Shown one piece after another: positions 27,472-36,511 of a stretch of DNA of 64,000 nt (the first letter of the stretch is position 1; each line of letters begins with the position of its first letter). Origin of the DNA: Salinimicrobium catena (lineage in GTDB: Bacteria; Bacteroidota; Bacteroidia; Flavobacteriales; Flavobacteriaceae); NCBI RefSeq assembly GCF_900102915.1, contig NZ_FNGG01000001.1, positions 558,001-622,000 on the forward strand, read 5' to 3'. A program made the position numbers and the translations under genes. The notes below the pieces were generated by a model. The model had not been told where the DNA came from. It saw only the letters and a list, made by a program, of their open reading frames with translations, and did no database searches.

Positions 27472-27669
27472 ATGGCACATCCTAAGAGAAAGATCTCGAA
27501 AACGAGAAGAGATAAAAGAAGAACGCATTACAAAGCGTCTGTTCCGCAAATAGCTACAGATCCTACTACAGGAGAAGCTCATTTGTACCACAGAGCTCAC
27601 TGGCATGAAGGTAAATTATATTACCGCGGTCAGGTATTGATTGATAACACAGAAGAAGTAGAAGCTTAA
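27472..27669 (+). CDS. rpmF: Ribosomal protein bL32, zinc-free form
   Basis: This 65-residue large-subunit protein L32 starts [20 protein letters not shown]. The four Cys of the usual zinc ribbon are absent: the segment [20 protein letters not shown] takes their place, as is typical of Bacteroidota L32. It is followed by a strong intrinsic terminator, which separates it from fabH. Confidence 0.96.
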   Translation: MAHPKRKISKTRRDKRRTHYKASVPQIATDPTTGEAHLYHRAHWHEGKLYYRGQVLIDNTEEVEA

Positions 27670-27694
27670 TAAAATAGAGCTTTGAATTTTATAC

Positions 27695-27721
27695 AAAACT
27701 CTCACATTGTGAGAGTTTTTT
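27695..27721 (+). terminator. Intrinsic terminator after rpmF
   Basis: CTCTCAC and GTGAGAG form a 7-bp stem, flanked by AAAA and a run of six T. Confidence 0.85.
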
Positions 27722-27846
27722 GTTTTAAGTTGATAAAGTGGTAAAAACACCTTAATTTGCACCGCTGTAAAATGAAACTTGTATAAGTTCCTGTTTTTGA
27801 GAAGCTTTTAAGTTTTTGATTACCAAGGGCATAAAAATCCTTTTTC

Positions 27847-28842
27847 ATGAAAAAAAGAACAGCAGCGATCACAGCTGTAGGCGCATATGTACCCGAATTT
27901 GTGTTGACCAACAAGATCCTTGAGACGATGGTTGACACTAATGATGAATGGATCACCTCAAGAACGGGGATCAAGGAGCGCAGAATACTTAAGGATCCCG
28001 ATAAAGGAACTTCCTTTTTGGCTATAAAAGCTGCAGAAGACCTTATTGAGAAAGCCAATATTGACCCCGCAGAAATAGACCTTGTTATTATGGCTACCGC
28101 CACGCCCGATCTACCGGTAGCGGCAACAGGAGTTTATGTGGCTACCCAGATAGGGGCGGTCAATGCCTTTGCCTACGACCTGCAGGCAGCCTGCTCCAGT
28201 TTCCTCTATGGAATGTCTACTGCGGCAGCCTATATTGAATCTGGCAGATACAAAAAAGTACTTGTGATAGGAGCAGATAAAATGTCTTCTATTATTGATT
28301 ATACAGACAGGACTACCTGTATCATCTTTGGAGATGGTGCCGGCGCTGCCCTTTTTGAACCTAACGAAGAAGGACTTGGGCTACAGGATGAGATCCTGAA
28401 AAGCGACGGGCAGGGAAGAGAATTCCTTAAGATCTCTGCGGGAGGTTCTATTCTCCCGGCTACCGCCCAAACCGTGGCAGATAAACAACATTTTGTGCAC
28501 CAGGACGGGAAGACCGTTTTCAAATTCGCCGTTTCCAACATGGCCGATGTTAGTGCCAAGATCATGGAACGCAACAACCTTACTAATGAAGATGTTGACT
28601 GGCTGGTACCTCACCAGGCAAACAGGCGTATCATTGATGCTACTTCAAACCGCATGGGACTTGAAGAATCAAAGGTGCTCATGAACATTCAGCGATATGG
28701 CAATACCACTTCGGCAACTTTACCGTTGTTGTTAAGTGATTTTGAAAAGCAGCTGAAAAAAGGAGATAATCTTATATTCGCTTCATTTGGCGGAGGCTTC
28801 ACCTGGGGCTCTGTCTATTTAAAATGGGCATATAATTCTTAA
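27847..28842 (+). CDS. fabH: Beta-ketoacyl-ACP synthase III
   Basis: This 331-residue enzyme condenses acetyl-CoA (or a branched starter) with malonyl-ACP to begin fatty-acid synthesis. The catalytic Cys lies in DLQAACSSFLYG, the His in DWLVPHQANRRI and the Asn in RYGNTTSATLPL. The N-terminal TNDEWITSRTGIKERRI is also diagnostic. It begins the fabH-accB-accC set, 24 bp before accB. Bacteroidota often use branched starters, but specificity cannot be read here. plsX, often found between rpmF and fabH, is absent. Confidence 0.97.
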   Translation: MKKRTAAITAVGAYVPEFVLTNKILETMVDTNDEWITSRTGIKERRILKDPDKGTSFLAIKAAEDLIEKANIDPAEIDLVIMATATPDLPVAATGVYVATQIGAVNAFAYDLQAACSSFLYGMSTAAAYIESGRYKKVLVIGADKMSSIIDYTDRTTCIIFGDGAGAALFEPNEEGLGLQDEILKSDGQGREFLKISAGGSILPATAQTVADKQHFVHQDGKTVFKFAVSNMADVSAKIMERNNLTNEDVDWLVPHQANRRIIDATSNRMGLEESKVLMNIQRYGNTTSATLPLLLSDFEKQLKKGDNLIFASFGGGFTWGSVYLKWAYNS

Positions 28843-28866
28843 AAAAACACCCAACACTTAAACATT

Positions 28867-29370
28867 ATGGATTTAAAAGAAATTCAGAATCTAATTAAAT
28901 TCGTGGCCAAGTCCGGCGCCAGTGAGGTTAAACTGGAAATGGACGATGTGAAGATCACTATCAAAACAGGATCTGAAGACAAAGAGACCACGATCGTTCA
29001 ACAGGTTCCTATGGGAGGAATGCAAGCGCAGCCGCAATTGCAGCAACCACAGCAACAACCGACACCGGCAGCGCAACCCGAAACTCCGGCTCCTAGCGGG
29101 GAGAAAGCAGCTCCTCAGGAAGATTCAAAATACATCACCGTGAAATCTCCTATCATTGGAACTTTCTACAGAAAACCTTCACCAGATAAAGGAGCATTCG
29201 TAGAAGTTGGTGACTCTGTAAAAGAAGGAGATGTACTTTGTGTGATCGAAGCGATGAAACTTTTCAACGAGATAGAAAGTGAAGTTTCAGGAAAGATCGT
29301 AAAAGTACTGGTTGATGACGCTTCTCCTGTAGAGTTTGACCAACCATTATTCTTAGTAGATCCATCTTAA
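28867..29370 (+). CDS. accB: Acetyl-CoA carboxylase biotin carboxyl carrier protein
   Basis: This 167-residue BCCP has an N-terminal helix (MDLKEIQNLIKFVAKSGASE), a Gln/Pro/Ala-rich swinging linker (about 50-80), and a C-terminal biotinyl domain with the biotin Lys in IEAMKLFNEIE. It carries carboxybiotin between AccC and the carboxyltransferase. It is directly followed by accC (50 bp). Length and layout are standard. Confidence 0.97.
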   Translation: MDLKEIQNLIKFVAKSGASEVKLEMDDVKITIKTGSEDKETTIVQQVPMGGMQAQPQLQQPQQQPTPAAQPETPAPSGEKAAPQEDSKYITVKSPIIGTFYRKPSPDKGAFVEVGDSVKEGDVLCVIEAMKLFNEIESEVSGKIVKVLVDDASPVEFDQPLFLVDPS

Positions 29371-29420
29371 TAAATACCCAACAGCTGTAAGTTTTACCCT
29401 ACAGCCAAAACTATACAGGT

Positions 29421-30773
29421 ATGTTTAAAAAAATATTGATTGCCAACAGGGGGGAGATCGCCTTACGCGTGATTCGCACCTGTAAGGAAATGGGCATCAA
29501 AACGGTGGCGGTATACTCTACTGCCGATGCCGAAAGTCTGCACGTGCGGTTTGCCGATGAAGCTGTGTGTATAGGCCCTGCTCCCAGCAACCTTTCTTAC
29601 CTAAAGATTTCCAATATCATCGCGGCCGCAGAGATCACCAATGCAGACGCCATACATCCCGGTTACGGATTCCTTTCTGAAAATGCCAAATTTTCCAAGA
29701 TCTGTGCCGAGCACGATATCAAATTCATAGGAGCCAGCCCAGATATGATCGACAAGATGGGAGACAAGGCTACGGCCAAGGCTACCATGAGAGCTGCCGG
29801 AGTACCTTGTGTTCCGGGATCGGAAGGTATCCTTGAATCTTATGAGGATGCAGAAAAGATCGCCGATGAAATTGGTTACCCCGTAATGATGAAAGCTACC
29901 GCGGGAGGTGGTGGAAAAGGAATGCGTGCTATCTGGAAGAAAGAAGACCTGCGCAAAGCCTGGGACTCTGCCCGTCAGGAAGCAGCCGCAGCCTTTGGGA
30001 ATGACGGGATGTACATGGAAAAGCTCATCGAAGAGCCTCGCCACATCGAGATCCAGATAGTGGGAGACAGCTCAGGAAAAGCCTGTCACCTTTCAGAAAG
30101 GGACTGTTCTGTACAGCGTCGCCACCAGAAACTGACCGAAGAGACTCCATCTCCTTTTATGACCGATAAACTTCGGAAGCAAATGGGAGACGCTGCCGTT
30201 AAAGCAGCCGAATTCATCAAATACGAAGGTGCGGGGACCGTGGAATTCCTTGTAGATAAGCACAGGAACTTCTACTTCATGGAAATGAATACCCGTATCC
30301 AGGTAGAGCACCCAATTACCGAGCAGGTTATAGATTATGACCTTATCAGGGAACAGATCCTTGTGGCTGCAGGAATTCCGATTTCCGGAAAGAACTATTT
30401 CCCGCAGTTGCATTCTATCGAGTGTCGTATCAACGCCGAAGATCCTTATCGCGACTTCAGGCCGTCACCGGGTAAGATCACCAATCTCCATGCTCCGGGA
30501 GGACACGGGGTGCGTATCGATACCCACGTGTATAGCGGGTATGTGATTCCGCCAAACTACGATTCTATGATCGCCAAGTTGATCACCACAGCTCAAACCC
30601 GCGAGGAAGCCATCAACAAGATGAAGCGCGCCCTTGATGAGTTTGTGATCGAAGGAATTAAGACCACTATACCTTTCCACAGGCAGTTGATGGATGAACC
30701 CGATTATGTTTCGGGTAATTACACCACCAAGTTCATGGAGACATTCAAAATGAAACCTGTTGAAGAACAATAA
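29421..30773 (+). CDS. accC: Acetyl-CoA carboxylase, biotin carboxylase subunit
   Basis: This 450-residue ATP-grasp enzyme carboxylates biotin on AccB. It starts [20 protein letters not shown] and has the glycine-rich ATP loop [31 protein letters not shown] and the C-terminal biotin-carboxylase domain with [18 protein letters not shown]. Length matches AccC. A strong terminator follows directly, ending the fatty-acid transcription unit. Confidence 0.97.
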   Translation: MFKKILIANRGEIALRVIRTCKEMGIKTVAVYSTADAESLHVRFADEAVCIGPAPSNLSYLKISNIIAAAEITNADAIHPGYGFLSENAKFSKICAEHDIKFIGASPDMIDKMGDKATAKATMRAAGVPCVPGSEGILESYEDAEKIADEIGYPVMMKATAGGGGKGMRAIWKKEDLRKAWDSARQEAAAAFGNDGMYMEKLIEEPRHIEIQIVGDSSGKACHLSERDCSVQRRHQKLTEETPSPFMTDKLRKQMGDAAVKAAEFIKYEGAGTVEFLVDKHRNFYFMEMNTRIQVEHPITEQVIDYDLIREQILVAAGIPISGKNYFPQLHSIECRINAEDPYRDFRPSPGKITNLHAPGGHGVRIDTHVYSGYVIPPNYDSMIAKLITTAQTREEAINKMKRALDEFVIEGIKTTIPFHRQLMDEPDYVSGNYTTKFMETFKMKPVEEQ

Positions 30774-30776
30774 TAA

Positions 30777-30803
30777 AGAGCCCCTTTTAAAGGGGCTTTT
30801 TTT
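30777..30803 (+). terminator. Intrinsic terminator after accC
   Basis: AGCCCC-TTTTAA-GGGGCT stem with a seven-T tail, beginning 5 bp after the accC stop. Confidence 0.85.
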
Positions 30804-30814
30804 ATGGCTTTTTT

Positions 30815-30907
30815 GGGCGTTCCGCTGTTTTCAACAGCGGCGGGCCATTCGCTCTTAGTTTTTAAAAGCGCCGCTTTTAAAAAGCTATCCGCTTCTGTCC
30901 CTAACGC
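30815..30907. repeat. Extragenic palindromic repeat (GGGCGTTCC ... CCCTAACGC type)
   Basis: This 93-bp element has GCGTT/AACGC ends and two internal palindromes: CCGCTGTT-TTC-AACAGCGG (30822-30840) and TTTTTAAAAGCGCCGCTTTTAAAAA (about 30859-30883, key core AAAAGCGCCGCTTTT). From memory, GGGCGTTCC...CCCTAACGC elements are a common dispersed repeat in flavobacterial genomes. It fills the gap between accC and the oxidoreductase gene. Confidence 0.6.
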
Positions 30908-30951
30908 TTTTATTTTATAACTTCGTTGACTGCCTTTAAAAAAGACATTTT

Positions 30952-32067
30952 ATGAACTTCTCTTTCTGGGAACAGGATTCCTGGTTTACCAATATAGATT
31001 ATACTGTCATTGGCAGCGGCATCACCGGACTTAATTGCGCCCTTCGGCTTAAGGAGCGTTTTCCGCTGGCAAAAGTACTGGTTCTGGAAAGAGGCCTGCT
31101 CCCCAATGGGGCCAGTACAAAGAATGCCGGCTTTGCCTGTTTCGGGAGCCTTAGCGAGATCCTTGACGATCTAGGATCCCATTCTGAAGAAGAGGTCCTG
31201 GAACTGGTTCAAAAACGGGTAAAAGGCCTGGAATTGCTGCGCAAGAACGTGGGCGATGACAACATGGACTTTCAGCTTAACGGGGGCTATGAACTTTTCA
31301 CCAAAGATGATGAAGAGCTGTTCGAGGAATGCCGCTCAAAAATGCACGAAATAAACCGGCTTTTAAAACCCATTTTTAAAGAGGATGTTTTTAGCGTTCG
31401 CAAAAATGGATTCGGTTTTGAAAATATTCAGCAGAACCTGATCTTTAACCGGTTCGAAGGCCAACTGCATACTGGGAAGATGATGAGCGTGCTGCTGCAA
31501 AAGGTGCAGGCTTCAGGGGTAAAGCTCCTCAATAATGTTTCAGTAAACTCTTTTTCCGAAGGGAATGCTTCCGTAGAAGTGAATACAGATAACTTCAGCT
31601 TTAAAACCAACAAACTGCTTATTGCGACCAACGGATTCGCTTCCCAGCTGGGTCTTTCCGAAGTGAAACCTGCCAGGGCACAGGTGCTGATCACCGATCC
31701 TATTGAAAACCTTAAAATTAAAGGCACCTTTCACCTGGACAGGGGCTATTACTATTTCAGGAACGTGGGCGATCGTATCCTTTTTGGAGGCGGCCGCAAC
31801 CTGGATATCCAAGCCGAAGAGACCTGTGACCTGGAACTTACTGATCTTATTCAGAACAGGCTGGAAGAGCTATTGAAAACCACTATCCTTCCGAAGAAAG
31901 AATTCAGCATTGACAGGCGCTGGAGCGGGATAATGGGGGTAGGCGAGAAGAAAAAGCCAATTGTGAAACAGGTTTCCGAAAATGTTTATTGCGGGGTGCG
32001 TCTTGGCGGCATGGGTGTTGCTATAGGCAGCCACGTGGGGCGGGAACTGGCAGATCTAATCGAATAA
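30952..32067 (+). CDS. FAD-dependent oxidoreductase of the DAO family
   Basis: This 371-residue D-amino-acid-oxidase-family flavoprotein has the dinucleotide-binding motif VIGSGITGLNCALRL at residues about 17-31, followed by GASTKNAGFACFG, LIATNGFASQLG and the FAD-closing segment RWSGIMGVGEKKKP...GVRLGGMGVAIGS. No membrane segment is seen. Related proteins oxidise amino acids or gamma-glutamylputrescine; the substrate here is unknown. mtgA starts 3 bp after its stop, so the two are co-transcribed even though their roles look unrelated. Confidence 0.85.
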   Translation: MNFSFWEQDSWFTNIDYTVIGSGITGLNCALRLKERFPLAKVLVLERGLLPNGASTKNAGFACFGSLSEILDDLGSHSEEEVLELVQKRVKGLELLRKNVGDDNMDFQLNGGYELFTKDDEELFEECRSKMHEINRLLKPIFKEDVFSVRKNGFGFENIQQNLIFNRFEGQLHTGKMMSVLLQKVQASGVKLLNNVSVNSFSEGNASVEVNTDNFSFKTNKLLIATNGFASQLGLSEVKPARAQVLITDPIENLKIKGTFHLDRGYYYFRNVGDRILFGGGRNLDIQAEETCDLELTDLIQNRLEELLKTTILPKKEFSIDRRWSGIMGVGEKKKPIVKQVSENVYCGVRLGGMGVAIGSHVGRELADLIE

Positions 32068-32070
32068 AGG

Positions 32071-32739
32071 ATGCTAAAGAGATTTTTCAGGTTCATTTTA
32101 AAGCTCATAGGGTGGTTCCTGCTCATCACAGTGCTCTGGGTCTTGCTGTACAAATGGGTTCCGGTGCCTGCCACGCCCTTGATGGTAATTAGGTATTTTG
32201 AACATCCTGAAGAAGCGCTTAAGCATGACTGGGTGGCAATGGAAGAGATCTCGCCAAACCTGCAGCTGGCGGTGGTGGCCAGTGAAGACCAGAATTTTCT
32301 AAACCATAACGGATTTGACTATGCGGCGATCCAAAAGGCCATTAAAGAGAACAAATCCGGCAAACGCACCCGCGGCGCCAGTACGATCTCACAACAGACA
32401 GCTAAAAATGCTTTTCTGTGGCCCCACAGAAGCTGGGTTCGTAAAGGTTTCGAGGTGTATTTCACCTTCCTTATCGAACTTTTCTGGAGCAAAGAACGGA
32501 TTCTTGAGGTCTATCTCAACAGCATAGAAATGGGCAGGGGAGTTTATGGCGCCGAGGCTGCTTCAAAATTCTGGTTCGGTAAGAGCGCGGCACAACTCAC
32601 TGCTTATGAGGCGGCGGCTCTTGCGGCTATTCTGCCAAATCCGCGGGAATACCGGGCGAGCCCGGCCAGCAGCTATATTCAGCATAGAAAGAACTGGATC
32701 GTGCGACAAATGCAGAACCTGGGGCGATTAAAATTTTAA
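32071..32739 (+). CDS. mtgA: Monofunctional peptidoglycan glycosyltransferase
   Basis: This 222-residue GT51 enzyme polymerises lipid II glycan strands. One N-terminal membrane helix (about 10-28, IGWFLLITVLWVLLYKW) is followed by the GT51 motifs: SEDQNFLNHNGFD with the catalytic Glu, RGASTISQQTAKN, ELFWSKERILEVYLNS, EMGRGVYGAEAASKFWFG and LPNPREYRASP. There is no transpeptidase domain and the length fits MtgA. It sits between the oxidoreductase gene and the GreA-like gene with 3-bp gaps. Confidence 0.95.
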   Translation: MLKRFFRFILKLIGWFLLITVLWVLLYKWVPVPATPLMVIRYFEHPEEALKHDWVAMEEISPNLQLAVVASEDQNFLNHNGFDYAAIQKAIKENKSGKRTRGASTISQQTAKNAFLWPHRSWVRKGFEVYFTFLIELFWSKERILEVYLNSIEMGRGVYGAEAASKFWFGKSAAQLTAYEAAALAAILPNPREYRASPASSYIQHRKNWIVRQMQNLGRLKF

Positions 32740-32742
32740 AAG

Positions 32743-33198
32743 ATGAGTGCAGAGACGAAAGAAAAATTATACACCGCCTGCCTGCAGTATGTCGAGGAGC
32801 GGCTTGCGAAGATAGATGCGGCGATCAAAGATCTGGAAGACGCGCTGAAACTGGAAACCAAATGTTCTATGGGCGACAAGTACGAAACTGGAAGGGCAAT
32901 GCTGCACCTTGAATTCGAAAAACTTTCGGGCCAGCATGAGCAGTATCAAAAGCTGAGAAAGACCGCGAGAATGATAGATGCAAAAATGACATTTATGAAG
33001 GCTGGTTTTGGAGCGGTAGTGGAAACTACGCTGGCGAACTATTTCATAGCCATTCCGGCGGGGGAAATTTCTTTAGAAGAAGGTAAGTTCTATGCCGTGG
33101 GCGCTGGTTCCCCCATAGCCATGGCCTTATCTGGAAAAGCCGAAGGCGAAGAGGTTAGTTTCAATGGGAAAACCTTTAGCATTAAGAGGGTTTACTGA
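32743..33198 (+). CDS. GreA/GreB C-domain-like small protein
   Basis: This 151-residue cytosolic protein has an N-terminal helical hairpin (about 1-85, charged heptad-like) followed by a compact C-terminal domain with GAVVETTLANYFIAIPAGEI, GSPIAMALSGKAEGEEV and FNGKTFSIKRVY. The layout (coiled coil plus a FKBP-like domain with SPxxxALxGKxxGDxV) resembles transcript-cleavage factors GreA/GreB. The hairpin is shorter, so an anti-cleavage or unrelated RNAP-secondary-channel role is possible. Some flavobacterial relatives are labelled 3-oxoacyl-ACP synthase, which the sequence does not support. It is last in the mtgA operon. Confidence 0.65.
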   Translation: MSAETKEKLYTACLQYVEERLAKIDAAIKDLEDALKLETKCSMGDKYETGRAMLHLEFEKLSGQHEQYQKLRKTARMIDAKMTFMKAGFGAVVETTLANYFIAIPAGEISLEEGKFYAVGAGSPIAMALSGKAEGEEVSFNGKTFSIKRVY

Positions 33199-33200
33199 TA

Positions 33201-34169
33201 TTACCTTATCCTTTTTCCGAGCAGTTCCTCATCAATTTGGATCTGTATCTGTTCTCCTTCTTTCAGGTCTTCTAAATGTGTGAGCAGCACTTCGTGCCCG
33301 GACATTTCCGTGGCGATCAAGAAATGATTCCCCCTGAAAAATGTCTTTTTAACCACCGCTTTCATTCCGTTGTTATCAGCCAGCTTAACCTCATGCGGAT
33401 AAAGAATAACCTTTTTTCTTGCAGCCACATCTGAAAGAAAGAGCTCTGCCGGCAGCTCGTTCACCTCTCCAAAAAGGGAAGCTACATAGCCATTTTTAGG
33501 ATCCTGGTAAAGTTCCTGCGGTGTGCCCGAAGCAATAATGCGACCCGCCTTCATGGCAAAGGTCCTGTCGGCATAAGAGAGGGCATCTGTGCTGTCGTGG
33601 GTGGCTACTATTACAGTGATGTTCTTCTCTTTAAGATATGAGAAAAGGTTTCTTCGCAGCTTATTTTTTCTGAAGTGATCTATATGGCTAAAAGGTTCAT
33701 CGAGAAGCAGAATCTCCGGCGGATTTGCCAGTGCGCGTGCCAGGGCCACCCGCTGTTGTTGCCCACCGCTAAGGACTTTGGCCTTTATCTTTGAAAAATC
33801 CCTCATCTCGACCAGGTCCAAAAGTTCGTTTACACGCTGCTGTTTTTTACGGGGAAACATGTTGGAAAGATATTTCCCAACATTTTCGGCTACACTGATG
33901 GAAGGCATCAGGTCAAAATCCTGGGAAAGGTATTTCATGAAATCTTCTCCGGGAACTATGTTGAAATTCGGGCCTAGCAGTTGTTCATCGTTCCAAAAGA
34001 TCTTTCCGTCGACATGATGAAGGCCGTAAATGGACTGCAGCAGTGTACTTTTTCCGCAGCCGCTAGCACCAATTAACGAGACATTTTCCCCTTTCTCGAG
34101 TGTGAAGCTCAGGTTCTTTAAAAAGGGTTTGCTGGTGTAACCAAAAGAGAGGTTCCTTACCCGTAGCAT
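33201..34169 (-). CDS. Solo ABC-transporter ATPase, PotA/FbpC-like
   Basis: This roughly 322-residue ABC ATPase has Walker A GASGCGKST, signature LSGGQQQRVALARAL, Walker B ILLLDEPFSHID and the H-loop VATHDSTDA. A C-terminal extension (about 235-320) has a TOBE-like fold (KAVVKKTFFRGNHFLIATEMSGHEVLL), as in iron and spermidine/putrescine importers. The ATG at 34169 was chosen because the TAATTTTG promoter (34188-34195) overlaps the alternative upstream TTG start. No permease or binding protein is nearby, so the partner must be elsewhere. The stop is 3 bp from the convergent GreA-like gene. Confidence 0.88.
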   Translation of the reverse strand: MLRVRNLSFGYTSKPFLKNLSFTLEKGENVSLIGASGCGKSTLLQSIYGLHHVDGKIFWNDEQLLGPNFNIVPGEDFMKYLSQDFDLMPSISVAENVGKYLSNMFPRKKQQRVNELLDLVEMRDFSKIKAKVLSGGQQQRVALARALANPPEILLLDEPFSHIDHFRKNKLRRNLFSYLKEKNITVIVATHDSTDALSYADRTFAMKAGRIIASGTPQELYQDPKNGYVASLFGEVNELPAELFLSDVAARKKVILYPHEVKLADNNGMKAVVKKTFFRGNHFLIATEMSGHEVLLTHLEDLKEGEQIQIQIDEELLGKRIR

Positions 34170-34187
34170 AGAAGTGGTTTTCTTCTG

Positions 34188-34195
34188 CAAAATTA
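34188..34195 (-). promoter_or_regulatory. -7 element of the ABC ATPase gene
   Basis: TAATTTTG (minus strand) lies 19 bp before the ATG at 34169, giving a short leader. It decides the start codon. Confidence 0.6.
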
Positions 34196-34204
34196 CGGGA
34201 TATA

Positions 34205-34236
34205 AAAAGAAAAAGCCTTCCGAAGAAGGCTTTTTT
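34205..34236 (-). terminator. Terminator after the prolyl oligopeptidase
   Basis: AAAGCCTTC and GAAGGCTTT form a 9-bp stem with T-rich tails on both strands, so it can act in both directions. It lies 23 bp after the peptidase stop. Confidence 0.8.
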
Positions 34237-34258
34237 AAAGATTTATTAGGGCAAAAAA

Positions 34259-36406
34259 TTATTGCTCTTGCGAAGCTTTAGGAAGCTGAGTATAACCCAT
34301 GTTGTAAAGCGTGAATCCGAAGATATCGGCATACTGCTCGATGGTCTTGCTTACAGGAGTTCCCGCCCCGTGACCGGCGTTGGTCTCGATCCTGATCAAC
34401 ACAGGATTGTCACCAGATTGCTTGTCCTGAAGTTCGGCTGCGAACTTAAAGGAGTGTGCAGGTACCACGCGGTCGTCATGGTCACCTGTAGTTACCAAAG
34501 TGGCAGGGTACTCAACTCCTTCTTTCACATTGTGAACAGGAGAATAACCTTTCAGGTAATTAAACATTTCCTCATTGTCCTGAGCTGTTCCGTAGTCGTA
34601 AGCCCATCCCGCACCGGCAGTAAAAGTGTGGTAACGCAGCATGTCAAGCACACCCACAGCAGGAAGCGCCACCTTCATCAATTCAGGTCTCTGGGTCATG
34701 GTAGCTCCCACGAGTAGCCCTCCGTTTGATCCGCCGCGAATCGCCAGGTAATCACTTGAAGTGTAGTTGTTCTCGATAAGGTATTCGGCTGCAGCGATAA
34801 AATCGTCAAAAACGTTCTGTTTTTGCAGTTTTGTTCCGGCATCATGCCAGTCTTTTCCGTACTCACCGCCTCCGCGAAGGTTAGGTACGGCATAGATACC
34901 ACCCTGCTCCATCCAAACGGCGTTGGCAATGCTGAAAGAAGGGGTTAGGCTGATGTTGAAACCACCGTAACCGTAAAGGATGGTCGGGTTCTTTCCGTTC
35001 ATCTCAGTACCTTTTTTGTAGGTAATTATCATTGGCACCTTGGTGCCATCTTTTGAGGTGTAAAAAACCTGCTCGCTGGTGTAGTCTTCAGGATTGAAGT
35101 CTATCGCGGGTTTGTTGTACAGTTCAGAAGTACCTTCCTCGATCTGGTACTTATAGATGCTTCCCGGCGTTACATAGTTGGTAAAGCTGTAGTACAGCAC
35201 ATCTTCTTCCTCTTTTGCGCTGAAACCGCCTGCAGAACCTACTCCCGGAAGTTCAACTTCCCTGATAAGTTTTCCTTCGTAATCGTATTGCTTCACGTTA
35301 GAAACCGCATCGACCATGTATTCGGTGAAGAAATATCCGCCCGCGGTTGAAGGAGTAAGCACATTTTCTGTTTCGGGAATGAAATCCACCCAGTTCTCAG
35401 GAGCCGGATTTGAAGCGTCAACAGTAACTATTCTTCGGTTTGGCGCATCAAGGTTGGTAACGATGTAAAGCTTGGAATCCACATTGTCGATAACATAACT
35501 GTCGGTTTCTTCGTGTCCTAAAATGGTCTTTAGCTTTGGGTTCTCTTCGGAAAGGTCCATCATGAACAATTTCCCGCCCGAAGTTGAATTCCTGGCAGAA
35601 ATGAACAGGTACCGGTTATCGTCAGAAACGCTTCCGCCAACATAACGGTGTTTCTGGTCTTCGGTTCCTCCAAAGATCAGCTTGTCGTCATCCTGACTGG
35701 TGCCAAGCTCGTGGTAATACAGTTTGTGCTGATCTGTTTTGGCAGAAAGTTCACTTCCTTCAGGCTTATCGTAGCTTGAATAGTAGAAGCCTTCGTTGCC
35801 TTTCCAGGAAATTCCGCTGAATTTCACATTTTGAAGCGTATCTTCTTTGATCTCCTTTGTTTCGGCATCCATTACGATGATCTTTCTCCAGTCGCTTCCG
35901 CCTTCAGAAATAGCATAGGCAAGGGTTTTTCCGTCTTCAGAAAAATTCATTCCGCCTAAAGAAGTGGTGCCATCTTCGCTGAACTTATTAGGATCGAGAA
36001 ATACCTCGGCAGGGGCATCTTCAGACTTCTTGCGGTAGATCACGTACTGGTTCTGCAATCCGTCATTTTTTGCGAAATAGATGTAATCTCCTTCTTTGAA
36101 TGGAGCGCCTATTTTTTCGTAGTTCCAAAGAGCAGAAAGTCGGTTTTCGAGCTCTTCTCTAAAAGGGATCTTTTGAAGGTAGTCAAAAGTCACCTCATTC
36201 TGTGCTTTTACCCAGGTTTCGGTCTCTGCGCTGCGGTCGTCTTCCAACCAGCGGTAAGGATCCTTCACTTCTGTCCCGAAGTAGGTGTCAACGGTATCGA
36301 CTTTTTTAGTTTCAGGATAATCCAAAGCAGTGGTGTTTTTTGAGATTTGATCTCCGCAGGAAACTAAGGTTCCGGCTGCGCAGATGCTCATTAATATTTT
36401 TTTCAT
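34259..36406 (-). CDS. Prolyl oligopeptidase, S9A, lipoprotein
   Basis: This 715-residue serine peptidase has a lipoprotein signal ([13 protein letters not shown]) followed by [15 protein letters not shown] and [18 protein letters not shown], which is typical of prolyl endopeptidases. A seven-bladed propeller covers about 80-420. The catalytic domain has [25 protein letters not shown] (nucleophile Ser), [14 protein letters not shown] (Asp) and TNAGHGAG (His). It probably cleaves proline-containing oligopeptides in the periplasm. It is a single-gene unit with its own terminator. Confidence 0.94.
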   Translation of the reverse strand: MKKILMSICAAGTLVSCGDQISKNTTALDYPETKKVDTVDTYFGTEVKDPYRWLEDDRSAETETWVKAQNEVTFDYLQKIPFREELENRLSALWNYEKIGAPFKEGDYIYFAKNDGLQNQYVIYRKKSEDAPAEVFLDPNKFSEDGTTSLGGMNFSEDGKTLAYAISEGGSDWRKIIVMDAETKEIKEDTLQNVKFSGISWKGNEGFYYSSYDKPEGSELSAKTDQHKLYYHELGTSQDDDKLIFGGTEDQKHRYVGGSVSDDNRYLFISARNSTSGGKLFMMDLSEENPKLKTILGHEETDSYVIDNVDSKLYIVTNLDAPNRRIVTVDASNPAPENWVDFIPETENVLTPSTAGGYFFTEYMVDAVSNVKQYDYEGKLIREVELPGVGSAGGFSAKEEEDVLYYSFTNYVTPGSIYKYQIEEGTSELYNKPAIDFNPEDYTSEQVFYTSKDGTKVPMIITYKKGTEMNGKNPTILYGYGGFNISLTPSFSIANAVWMEQGGIYAVPNLRGGGEYGKDWHDAGTKLQKQNVFDDFIAAAEYLIENNYTSSDYLAIRGGSNGGLLVGATMTQRPELMKVALPAVGVLDMLRYHTFTAGAGWAYDYGTAQDNEEMFNYLKGYSPVHNVKEGVEYPATLVTTGDHDDRVVPAHSFKFAAELQDKQSGDNPVLIRIETNAGHGAGTPVSKTIEQYADIFGFTLYNMGYTQLPKASQEQ

Positions 36407-36465
36407 TTTTAAGTATTTATGAGAAGGCTCTAAAAGTAAGAAATTCCTTCAGATTTTGCTGAAAA

Positions 36466-36498
36466 AATAAAGGCTGCCAATAAAGGGCAGCCTTTGTT
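36466..36498 (-). terminator. Terminator after asd
   Basis: AAAGGCTGCC and GGCAGCCTTT form a 10-bp stem with a TTTATTTTTTC tail on the minus strand. Confidence 0.85.
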
Positions 36499-36511
36499 AT
36501 TCCAAAAGTGG

